DNA from: Marchantia polymorpha subsp. ruderalis
Taxonomy: Eukaryota; Streptophyta; Marchantiopsida; Marchantiales; Marchantiaceae
NCBI GenBank assembly: GCA_037833965.1
Contig: AP031355.1
Span: 23,833,501-23,897,500, forward strand
Direction of reading: 5' to 3'
Length of the DNA stretch: 64,000 nucleotides
The notes below the pieces were generated by a model, which was not told the DNA's origin, did not search any database, and saw only the letters and a program-made list of their open reading frames with translations. A program made the position numbers and the translations under genes. Positions 13,181 through 23,922 of the stretch are shown here, in pieces (within the stretch, counting starts at the first letter, position 1; each line of letters starts with the position of its first letter).

Positions 13181-14168
13181 TTTATGGTGGCGTGAAAGAC
13201 TCCCAATTGCTACACCGAGCAGCAGAAATCGAACGGAATTGCGAATTGCGAAAGCGAGAGGCATATGGAATTCGTGCAGGGCAGGAGCAAGAAGGCCAGA
13301 AAAACCACGAGGGAGCGGATGTGGCATGCCAGGTCAGCAGCGTGTTTAAATGGGTCCGGGCCTCATTCGGGCTCGCGGCAGCGGCAGCGGCACTCGGTGC
13401 CTGCTCTGCTGCTGTGAGACTGGCTCGGGGCTCGGCGGTACGATCCATTATGCTATTCCTGTTCGAGTGATTGATCTTCCGTCTGTCTGAGCGGGGCGGG
13501 GGTCGGGTTGGGTAGTGTCGGGGCCACACTTTTCCCTCTTGTTGATGCTGTTGGTGTTAATCACCGATTCCGTGGTGCGAGTATCGATCGCGAGTCCTTG
13601 GCAGTCTTGGCAGGACGGATTCCGGGTTTTGCGGCCTCTCGGGAAGTTTCCAATTTGCTCGGCGGGCGGGCGGGCGGGCGGGCTTCGGTTCCGATTCTCT
13701 GCCCCGAGTGGAGAAGTAAGTAGTGATCGCGTCTGGGAGAAAGAAGCGTCGTGGATGACCGGATGAGTTGTCGAAGTAGATGTCGAAGAAATCCGAGCAA
13801 CAGGAGTTATCTGCTTGAGATGAAACTGTGTTTATGTTGGTCCGTTCGCTCCTCGAAGGTTTTGCGTCTGTCTGGCCCGTTGCGGTGGGAATGATGGTTG
13901 TGTCGAGATGAGAGAGAGAGAGGGGTGTGATTGGTGGTCGATTCGCAAGGCGAGGCCGGTGTGGTTGTTGAGAGGAATCGAGAGCGGTGGAGAAGTGGAT
14001 CAGAGGCGCTTGGGCTTGATTTGACGTTACGGAAGTGATATGTGTAGGAAGGGACGATACGTGTTTGTTTCCGAAGGGAAAGAAGAAGAGGAGACCTAAA
14101 TGCGAGATGGTTTAAGGACATTTGAAGTGGACTAGAATTGCAACGAAGTTCAACACCGGGGGGAGACG
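13180..14168 (+). promoter_or_regulatory. GC-rich promoter and leader of EXO70
   Basis: About 1 kb of GC-rich DNA lies directly upstream of the EXO70 start codon. It holds a G-quadruplex motif, GA/GT-rich stretches and several upstream ATG codons with short frames. An in-frame TAG at 14133-14135 separates the leader from the coding start. A GTAAGT at about 13717 could be the donor of a leader intron, but I could not find a clear partner acceptor. The transcription start cannot be placed by eye. Confidence 0.55.
13664..13682 (+). promoter_or_regulatory. G-quadruplex motif in EXO70 leader
   Basis: Five GGG runs (13664-13666, 13668-13670, 13672-13674, 13676-13678, 13680-13682) are separated by single C bases on the sense strand. 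One-base loops favour a very stable parallel quadruplex. It lies about 490 bases upstream of the EXO70 ATG and could act in the promoter or in a 5' leader RNA. Confidence 0.7.
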
Positions 14169-17100
14169 ATGGGTGCGGCGGCAGACATAGAGGGCCTGAT
14201 GGTTCGGTCGCAGTTCATGAGGGAAGCCATGACTAAGAGCCAGACTATCAGCGACAATATGATCACCATTCTCAGTTCTTTTGATCACCGCTTGTCGACA
14301 CTCGAAGCTGCAATGCGACCTACCCAGGCACATACATCTCTATCCCTATTCGCATCAATATTTTTCTGGAGTATACTTGTGTGATCTGGAAGTTAAAGCG
14401 CGGATGGCTTTCTTTGGAGTTTAACATGTTTGAATTTTCAAGATTGGTAATACTTGATCACAGTTGCACATATGTCAATCGATAATTTGAAGAGAACTTC
14501 ACTTGAAAGGTATCAGGATGGCAGAAAGTAGCTGAGTGGTCCTCTGGTAGAAAGATCATTACTGTTTACTTCCCACCGAGTTTTTGAGGCCGACTGTATA
14601 ATTTGAAGAGGAGTTATTGCGTCACTGATCGGCATTTACTATCGCCCTTTAGCTAGGGGTTTCCTTTCATTTTTTTTCTTTCTATGTATAGATATATGTA
14701 TATATTGTCAAGAGGCTCGTAACCAATATGAAATATATATCACCTTATCTTTTCCTCAAGACATATCCCCTTCAGCGAAGCAGTACATGTCAATTCTTAG
14801 CATTTTGCTTACGCCGTTCGGTCATCCTTTTCTGTTTTCATTTGAGAATTATGGATCAATCAGACTTTTGTAGATGAAATGTTTTTTACGCAGCTTTACT
14901 TCTTGCGCATCACCTTCTGTTCTGAGAAATTTATGCGTTCTCTTAGGTGTGCTGATGACTTAACTATCACACATCTCACTCGTCACACAGGTGCGCACTC
15001 ACGCCTTCAGAACTGCACATGAAAATATCGACAGCACGTTGAAAGCAGCGGAGGTGGTCTTGACACAGTTCGACGTGTCTCGTCAGGTGAGCACTGGCTT
15101 ACTGTGTTTTGAATGGAATGTTGGGCTCGTCCGTACTCTGATTGATTGGTCTACAGCTTGAGTTTTGGGGCGGTGGAGCTCGTCCTGGCTCCTGATTCGC
15201 AGTAAGGTTTTACAACTTTCAGTGGTTTTAGTCGGAAACTAACATTTTGTTTTGAACACTTCACCCTCAGTCTGTTTCAACGTAGCAACCATACCATAGG
15301 GATCAATTCGACAGTCGCATTGTCCTCGTGTTTGGAACTACACACAAAGTTAACAAATTGCACAAAGTTTCCAGAATACCTTGAAAGATGAAGCTAGTTC
15401 ACTCCAGTCGTGAAGCGAGTTTATGTTCGTACCTTCTGTGTGTGTGTGGGAGGTGGGAGTTGTAAGGCGCTCCTTGTAGGGTGGTGTGCAAATACTGATC
15501 TTCGTCTCTGCTACGTTGAACATTCAATGTGTCGCTCTCTTCAGCTAGTATCATGTGACCTGGAAGTCGAAGATAAGACGAATGAATGAACCGGGGTTGA
15601 AATGTTTCTAAATGGCACTCCTTGTGGATCATTGATCCCAAATTGAGTTGGGATTCTTCTGTTTGACAGTTTCTTATTCTTGTAGAGATGGATGGCCGCC
15701 AGAAAGTGGAAAGAGGACATACAAGTAATTTTCAAGTACGTGCTGCGCATGAGATTCTAATGCTGGTATCTTACCTGGACTGCAGATGGAGGCCAAAATC
15801 AACAGAGGGCCTCAAGGAGACCTAACGGGTTTCTTGGCAGCAGTGGACCAGCTACAGGCTAATGTAGAGTTTTTCTCTTTGAATCGCAGTTACAAGAGTA
15901 GCGATGGTGCCCTAAACCATGCCAGAGGTTTGCTTCAAAAAGGAATGACCAAAATTGAAGATGAATTCAAGGCATTGCTTGTGCAGCACAGGTAAGCTCT
16001 CCACAAATGATGATTGATGTTGTTCCGGGTGATAACATTTCTAAGGACGTGCTGTTTTCAATCAAGACTTTCTTGACCTGGAATCTACCGGTTTGTATGA
16101 GGACGAAACTCGATTATATTGGGATTCAAAGCAACCTGGATGGACAAACATATCATTGAACATCATGTATTGTACAACTGTGTGTTGCATTTCGGTGAGC
16201 TGTGAGTACAGGTGACTGTTTTGTTGTGGAGGTTACAGCTGGATGTGATAACTTACAATTCAATTCTTTGTTTCAGCAAACCAGTCGACCCTGCTCGTGT
16301 GCACGAAGCATTGCCAGCAGCTTTACGAGCCTCTACTGCAACTTCACCGGTAGCCGCTGATGGGAAGAGGTTGACGCCCCCTCAGAGTCCGGGGTCTGAA
16401 CCCACCAAGGCGAACTTGCCTCTGCAACTCCCTGTACTCATAGCGCCAAGAATTGTTCCTCAGCTTCATGAGATGGCTCAACGGATGATAGGAGCTGCTT
16501 TTCATCAACAATGCCTCAAGGCTTACAGGTACAGTCATGAAAACCTATAGATTAGGTCGGCTTTGATAGGTTCATCTCTTCGATTCTAGGGTACAAATTA
16601 CCGAGATTGATAAGTCGCACTTGAAGTTGCTTAGCAAGTTACCTTCAAGTTATATTAGAGTTTCACCCCATAAGCCAGAGCGAGTGGTGTATGTTCTTCG
16701 GGCTATGACAGGCACATACTTATCAGTACGTTCAAATTTTTATTCGACATTTTCTCTATTTTAAGTTTCTTCTGAATATCTTTGTTTATTCACATCCGAG
16801 ATCTGTGGAATATAGACTGCAGAGCCATTCGTAGAGCTTAATTTCACTCCCGGTCCTTTTTGCTCGATCATAGATGATTGTGCAACCTGAATAAATTAGA
16901 GGTACCCTCTCTTAGTGCGGGCCGACCTATCTCTGAAAGTTCTAGTACCCCTGAATCGAAACTAGATGTAGTTGCGAAAGAGAAGCGGAGGTCTTAAAAC
17001 AACATGATTTCAATCGAACATGACCAGTTAACGTCGGGATGTGACTCAAGTTATAAGATGACTTACATAATATTAATTCTCGGACATTAACTCTCTACAG

Positions 17101-20100
17101 TCTACGGCTGCTCATAGCAGTGGCTGTATCCATACCTGCATGTGACGTCGAAGGTTTGATAAAGTACTGGACTGAAGGCCAGATAATTAAATGGTGATTG
17201 AGGTCAGAGGCAGACATTAGAACCACCTGTGATTCTTTAGTGGTAAGTGCTGACAATTTCAGGTTATCTCTACCCTTGACGACGCTTATACGTTAGAGCA
17301 GCAAAATTGATCCAGCGTGAATGCATTGTGGCCAGTAGTATTCACCTGGTTTTGACAAATTTGGCTAACACTTAATAGGTACGTAGACGAGGTGTTTGAG
17401 CAGGATTCGTATCTTATCTATGCGTATGTTGATGCAGAGATGTGAGGTCTTCAACTTTAGAGCAGAGTCTACGGAAACTGGGCGTGGAGAAACTGAGCAA
17501 AGAGGATGTACAGAAAATGCAATGGGAAGCTCTTGAGGGGAAAATCGGCAACTGGATTCAGTACATGCGTGCTGCGGTAAGTCACCTCTTTCTTCACGAC
17601 GTAGAATAAGTACAACATATGTCATTTATTTCTATGTTTTCTCTACTTCTTGAACCTGGATGCTAGTACCACCTTGTGGGATATTTCTCTATTAACCTAC
17701 GAATAACGGGTTGACTGTAGGGATGGCGTCCTATAGTTTTTGGACTGGGAGGTTAAGAAGTTATATATTTTCCTGCTGACAGCTGATTATGAGAAATTTA
17801 CCAGTTTTGCCACTGAAGCAATGCAGGTGAAGCTTCTTTTTGCCGGGGAGCGTAAATTGTGCGATCAGGTTTTCTATCATCTGGATCCAATTCGAGAAAA
17901 GGCCTTTGCAGAAGTAACTGAGTCAAGTATGATGATGCTGCTGAGTTTCGGTGATGCTATCGCTCGAAGCAAGAAGTCACCGGAGAGGCTGTTTGTGCTC
18001 CTGGACATGTATGAGACCATGCGCGACCTTCTACCGGAGGTCAATTTACTATTCCACCAGTCCTCTAAACTACTAATTACTGCAAACACTAGACTTTTAC
18101 AAAATAGTAAAGTCTGTTCGATGTCCACGCAGCGTACATTTAGCATCAGAATCCCCTTTTCTTAATTTTCTCAGTTGCGGATTCCCTTCATAGTTGATTC
18201 AAAACTCGTATCCTCGTCTCGTAAGCTTATCCTATGTGGAATACTGCAGATCGAATTTGTATTCTCCGGAGAGCAAGCTCAACCAATGCGTGAGGCGGCA
18301 AAGAATCTTGCAAAGAAGCTCGCTCAAACTGCCACTGAAACCTTCAACGATTTCGAAGAGGCTGTGGAAAAGGATGCAACCAGGACCCCAGTGTTGGATG
18401 GAACGGTTCATCCGCTTACGAGCTACGTTATCAACTACATCAAATTTTTGCTAGAGTAAAGTCTCTAGCAAAATTGACACAAGTGAAACTGTTTATCTAT
18501 CTTGAGTTTCCACAATCAGGATGTCTGTAAGTTTGATATATGTACGAATAATGTCATGTATCATATGATTAATGCAGCTAATTACACCCGTCATGCAGCA
18601 GCTATCAGACTACATTGAAGCAATTATTTGGAGAGAAAGACAACGGAGACAAGGCAACCTCTAAATTGGCAGCAGCAACTATGAGGATAATGCTAGTTCT
18701 TCAGAGCAACCTGGATGGAAAGTCAAAATTGTACAAGGATGTTGCGCTGACGAACCTCTTCCTTATGAACAACACCCACTATATGGTCAAGTCTGTCAGA
18801 AGGTTTGTTACCACCTGCACTTGTGAGAAACCATGTTAAAGTCAGGATTATGGACTTACACATGAACTTCCCAGTATTGCTGGGCTGAAGCGGTTTCTAT
18901 GTACTTCGTGGCATGATATCTTTTGCGTTGTTGGATGTCTTCAAATTCTTTTCTATCTTGGTCACATGGAGAAGAAGCTCTGTGCATCTGGCGAACATCA
19001 CGTACTGATATAGCCGCCTGCGCTTACGCAGATCAGATGCCAAAGAATTGCTGGGAGACGATTGGGTGCAGCGACATCGTAGAATCGTGCAGCAGCACGC
19101 ACAGGGATATCAACGTGCCGCCTGGGCTAAGGTAGTGAACAGCTTCCGAATTTTATCTTTTCACTGAGAGAGAAAAGAGTCCCTCCAACCAAATCGTATT
19201 TGTTGAAGCGCCGAGTGGGCACTTTTTTCGGGTCTGACTCCGTTGGATAAGTTGCTAAAGACAACTGGGAGGATCCAGTGTTTTACCATATGAATGACGT
19301 TGTGGTTAGATTTCTATACCTATATGTCAAAGTAAGATACACGCTGTCTGGCTACTGACAGTGTGGAAAGTTGTTCGATTTATAGGCACTTTCCTACTTG
19401 AGTGGGTCTAGCTTGGCATCCTCAGGAGGCAGTGGTGGACTTGGCAACAGTGGCGACGCTAGCGGGACAGGCATATCCCGCGCTGTACTGAAAGACAGGT
19501 TAGAGTGTTGAGTTGCTTTCAGTTTCTTTTCGTCCGACATCCTCGGCATCAACTGCCTTTTGATTTATAGCGATATCTGCTGCTGGCACATAACATATCC
19601 AAATGAATACTTTGCTGACTGCGAAATTGTTGCATCACCAAATTTGCAAAGTAGTAGATACCAGTATCAGGATGTGAAAAAAGAAAAAACCTGGCAGGGA
19701 ATGGCGGCAATCTCTCGAGAGCTGAGTTTGACTTGTCAGTGGGTTCTTGACTTCATAATCCCTCTGGGATGTTAATGAAAGTATCAACCAGTGCGCAAGG
19801 ACTTCTGGTTTTCAAGTTCTAAGTTCCTGCAGCTTATAATTAAGCCTACTGAGGAACGTGTCAACGAATGTGATCGTTTTGCCTACAGGTTTAAGCAGTT
19901 CAATACAATATTTGAAGAGTTGCATATACGTCAGTCACAATGGACGATTGCCGATCCTGAGCTTCGGGATGCGGTACGCCTGCAAGTGGCAGAAGTTCTA
20001 TTGCCAGCTTATCGATCTTTCCTTAAGCGTTACAGGTGTGTTATCGTCCACTACTTCGTCCAATTTTGTCCTTGTACAGATTTGTGTGGACATCTAATCT

Positions 20101-20620
20101 CACATTGAGGATATGCATTAGTATTGTTCTTAAGGATAAGCCTATACAAGCGGATGGAAGTTGACGGACCCTTTGATGTTGCGCGTGAACCTCTATCCCT
20201 CCTTGAACGGTTTCTTCCTTTTCCCCAGGCTTGTGATCTGTTGGCCTCTCTGCCAGTTTTTCAAGAGTTTTCAAGTTGCCGAAGTGTAAATCTGAAGCTT
20301 TTGGAGGCCTACTAACTCGTACCTTTAGGAAGCTATTCTATTTCTTTACTAATATGCTTTCATGTACCCACTTTCACTAGCTATAGGAATGAATTATCGA
20401 CTGACACAATAGTCTCAAAGGAACACAAATCTATTACCATCTTGCATGGATTGAATTTGAACCTTTTCAGTTGAGATGTTGACTGAAGCTGTCGCATTGC
20501 AGCTCAATTCTGGAGAATGGGAAAAACCCACAAAAGTACATCAAGTACTCCCCCGAGGACTTAGAACGATTGCTGGGCGAATTCTTTGAAGGAAAGATGC
20601 GAGCTGATCAAAGACGGTAA
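14169..20620 (+). CDS. EXO70A1: exocyst complex subunit EXO70, A1 type (12 exons)
   Basis: This encodes the exocyst subunit that helps tether secretory vesicles to the plasma membrane by binding phosphoinositides and other exocyst subunits. Exons: 14169-14327, 14991-15086, 15786-15991, 16277-16528, 17438-17576, 17827-18039, 18250-18455, 18602-18802, 19032-19131, 19386-19498, 19889-20035, 20503-20620. They join with consistent phases into 1950 nt, or 649 residues, close to the 638 of Arabidopsis EXO70A1. Recognisable blocks are the N-terminal helix with KSQTISDN and EAAMRPTQ, then LGVEKLSKEDVQ, LLSFGDAIARSKKSPE, DGTVHPLTSYVINY, RHRRIVQQHA, ELRDAVRLQVAEVLLPAYRS and the end GKNPQKYIKY...EDLERLLGEFFEGK. 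An in-frame TAG at 14133 supports the start. All introns are GT-AG except intron 1, which begins with GC. The Exo70 domain is complete, so the gene looks functional. The next gene is the convergent transporter, 3.3 kb away. Confidence 0.95.
14328..14990 (+). other. GC-AG intron 1 of EXO70
   Basis: Exon 1 must end at CAG (14325-14327, Gln of RPTQ) to join VRTHAFRTAHEN in exon 2 in phase 0. The intron therefore starts with GCACAT and ends with CACACAG. No nearby GT keeps the family-conserved residues. GC donors are a small minority in plants, and this one matches the consensus poorly after GCA, which may make splicing slow or regulated. Confidence 0.8.
16590..16725 (+). other. possible cassette (poison) exon in EXO70 intron 4
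   Basis: Between a TTCTAG acceptor and a GTACGT donor lie 136 bases that stay open for 45 codons in the frame set by exon 4. The peptide has no similarity to EXO70. Inclusion would shift the frame of exon 5 and give an early stop, so it could only act as a poison exon that triggers RNA decay. It may equally be chance sequence in a 909-base intron. Confidence 0.25.
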
Positions 20621-22750
20621 ACTGGGCTTCAAGGGTGCTCTGGCCGCGCGCATTGTATGATTTTATACAGTATAAATAATGTGTTGAAAATCTATCCTGT
20701 AATAATTACGAGACTTTCACTTTCCACAATCACTGAATTCAGTTCTGGAAGCTATATTCAGTTGTGCATTGGTTGACTGTATGGTTTAGTCGCGATTTTA
20801 TCTCGGTGTGGTTCTAGATACTTCAGCTCTGCCTTAAGATGATCTGACACGAACAAGTCTAGCTGAGAGTAGTATTCTGTGGATACTAACCAACGTAGAA
20901 CTAGGTATTCTCCAGTTTTACGAGCCATGAATTATAATGTTAAGGATAGATAAGGTGTCTTCTCTCACTTTGTCCACCTAGGAGTCATGTGATCTGAATT
21001 AGTGCTGTTGTGGAACCGTTTGGTTCTGCTTAAGCCTTGGTGTTGGAGGTTAATAAAAGAATCGTAGTATATGAAGGACATTAAAATCACAATCATCTAA
21101 GGACGTATTCTGGTTTCATGTTCAGCTCCAGTTTACGCTGGAAGTGGCTAACGTGTAAATGGTTATGTTACTGTCCGAAATATGAGAACATGGTTTGTGA
21201 ATGATATGCGTCAGCTATGTAGGGCCGCTTAACATCCGCTTTATCAGTCCTGTTATTGTCTTGCTTTCTTCAAGGAAAAGGATGCTTATGATAAGACAGT
21301 GTATAATTCCTTCTAGATTTCACGGAAGGAAATCGCACAACCAGGCATCGACATTTCCTGATGTTCTGACCTTTGATTTTAAGAAAAAATTCTTCTCTCG
21401 TATGAGATCACCGACTAAGTACTAAAAATTTATGGGAAATATTTCACCTTCGGAGGAAGATGGATAGGATAGACTAAATTTCTCGTGGAAACCTTCCACC
21501 AGAGATGTACCCAACAGTGTCTACTACATTTTATCAATTCGTTGGTTCAGTTCGAATCAACAAGTGATAGACGTCATCAGCCAGAAGTTGCTGACCACTT
21601 TCGTATGTGAAAACGTACGCGCAACTCCAGGAATTGCGATGATTACGTCTCACTTGTGGAAAGAAAATATCACGAGAGGAATTAACCTTCGTCATGGATG
21701 GTGTGCTAACGAATGGAAAATTAGGAAAAACTGTGGAATTGGCTGAATGTTACATGACAGAGGTGGTATGTTGGTGCTCTTGAGAGGTGTGTTTGTACAC
21801 CACGAACGCAGAAGGAAATTGTCTGTTGAAATGTAATCTACAGTAGAAAAATAAATCTAAGATTTTACCCTTGGAATTTGTCCTCATTATGTGTAACTTT
21901 TTTACATTTTAAATAGAAAAGTGATATTAGTTTGAAAGGGGTTTGTGTAACTTTCTTGACTTGGATTCTTGATGAACTCTTTCCTTTACAAACACACTTA
22001 CATATGAAGTCTTGAGACGACAGTCAGAGCGCCAGTCTCACATCTAGCCCCAGGGCTGACTCATATTCTCTATTCTTGTTTTCTGTGAGGTATACTCCGT
22101 CTGGTTAAAATCCCAATGCTGACCTTTCTAGTGAGTAATACATATTTCATAACGAACACTAAAGACGACAAACTAAGCGTCTTGAATCTCACCAGCTGTC
22201 TCAGTACTGACTGCTTAGTAGACAGTGTACAGCAACAGTCAAGAGATGAAAGGTCGTTTGCTAAGGACCGCACGCAAGTTTTAATCTGCTTGTAGTTGGG
22301 GCAAACATAGCCAAAGAAGATCTGCCAAATCTATATACTGGTCAATTTCACAATCTGTCAAATTGACCCATCAGAAGAATTGTCTTTACTGCGGAGAAAG
22401 TAATTTGGGTTGTACTGCGGGATATGCAATTGCATTTGTGCAATGGGTAATGGTGAGAGCCGATGATAACAGCATTGCACCAGGGAAACATGTGGGGCCA
22501 ATATCGATGAGCTAGAACGTACAGGTGCACGACTTTTCAGAGGGACAGAAATGAAACGAACAGACCCGGGCTACAAAGTCCGTCATCGCTTTGACCCAGA
22601 ATCAGTCTCAACACCCAATGTTCTGATCGCAGACATACGGTCTTCACACACACTTGTCAAAAAACACGAGGCAGCTGGTTTAGAAAGAAGGGAAACCACG
22701 TGTAATGAGAAACAACGGACTTTCTAATCGGAAAAGCAAGTGCTCAAGGA
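20621..22750. other. 3' flank of EXO70, no gene seen
   Basis: No frame here shows known similarity. AATAAA-like hexamers occur at about 21052 and 21851 on the + strand, but plant poly(A) signals are weak and I cannot place the EXO70 transcript end. Confidence 0.5.
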
Positions 22751-22751
22751 T

Positions 22752-22898
22752 ATGTCAAGATATTACGATATGCTTGGCATAATCCATGCATCTGGGCCAG
22801 GAGTCTTTCCCCCCGATATGGAAGACCTGCGTGTCCCTATCGAACAACATCGAGGAGCCATCCGGACATTCCTCTCTGAGCTGTCCCACATTCAATGA
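22752..22898 (+). CDS. possible small ORF or exon fragment, 48 aa
   Basis: A 48-residue frame starts at ATG 22752 and ends in TGA 22896-22898. It is rich in coding-like residues, with a PPDMEDLRVP stretch, and has no transmembrane segment. I do not recognise a family. It lies about 1 kb from the 3' end of the transporter gene and could be a small protein, a degenerate exon or chance. Confidence 0.15.
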   Translation: MSRYYDMLGIIHASGPGVFPPDMEDLRVPIEQHRGAIRTFLSELSHIQ

Positions 22899-23922
22899 TC
22901 CCATCTGCTGTTCCTTCTTGTCCACATGCCAACTCATTACGTCACAAGAATGTGAAGGTGTTACATATTACTAGATCCCGCGAGGGAGCGACCGTAGGCT
23001 CGTTCCAAGGCCAGTCTACTGCGACGGGGACGGAGTCTCAGGGCGGTCGGTACCACAAGCCAATGCATTTTGTCCTTCTCCCGGGTCGGGTCCCCGACTA
23101 CCTCAGGTCAGCCCAAGCGGTACACATGCGAGTGTACGGTCCTGTCTCTACGACCAACGATCGGAGACGCACTGACAGTTAAGCTTTGACCCCCGGTCAG
23201 CAAGGCAGGTGAGTACCCTCCCCTCCCGTCCCGTTCACGCTGATCACATCACCTCGTCCAGTCCAGTGCCTGCTCGGGCTTTTGTGCGGCACGAAGCTCC
23301 ATCCCGTCTGCCTGACTGTCTAACTGGGTGACATTTCACCTCCATCACTCTCACTCTCACTCTCTCTCTCTCTCTCTCTCACAGAGGGCAACCTTCCAAC
23401 AAGAAGAGTCGACATTCTCCAACCAATAATTCTTGATGAGTCTACAATCGCAGCCCGAGAGTTACCACCGTGAAAACTGTGGCCTGTCTCGGGCATCTCG
23501 AGAAAAGAGGGATGTTTAACATCAGAACATTGTACATATCTGCCAAGAGCTAGAAGCCCCTCGTTTTAGCCTTGGGGAAGGGTGGTAGCAGCGTCTCTAT
23601 ATGCCGCAGATATTGGAGTGGGCTGCTGATACTCAGAAAACAAGCTTCATTACTTACTAGCACAAGGACGAGAGGGCAAAGGGGACAAGGAGAAAAATTG
23701 CAAGCAAACGATCGTGTGTGGTCAATGTCTATTCTCAATTGTGGTGGGGACCTATGTGCCGCTTCCCCATGCATACACTTTGACGCAAGCATGGGTCTAA
23801 CATCTCTAGCTTTGCCCAGATTCAAAATTATATCCCTCTCTCTCTCTCTTTCTCTCTATCTCTAGTCGGCGAGGAGGTCATGCACGAGAAACTCATCATC
23901 TACAGGTGGCACCTCTCATCTC
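22899..23922. other. 3' flank of ABC transporter, CT-rich repeats
   Basis: No gene is seen. Two CT microsatellites lie at about 23342-23381 and 23839-23864. Read on the transporter's strand they are GA runs just downstream of its stop codon, so the second probably lies in the 3' untranslated region. Confidence 0.5.
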
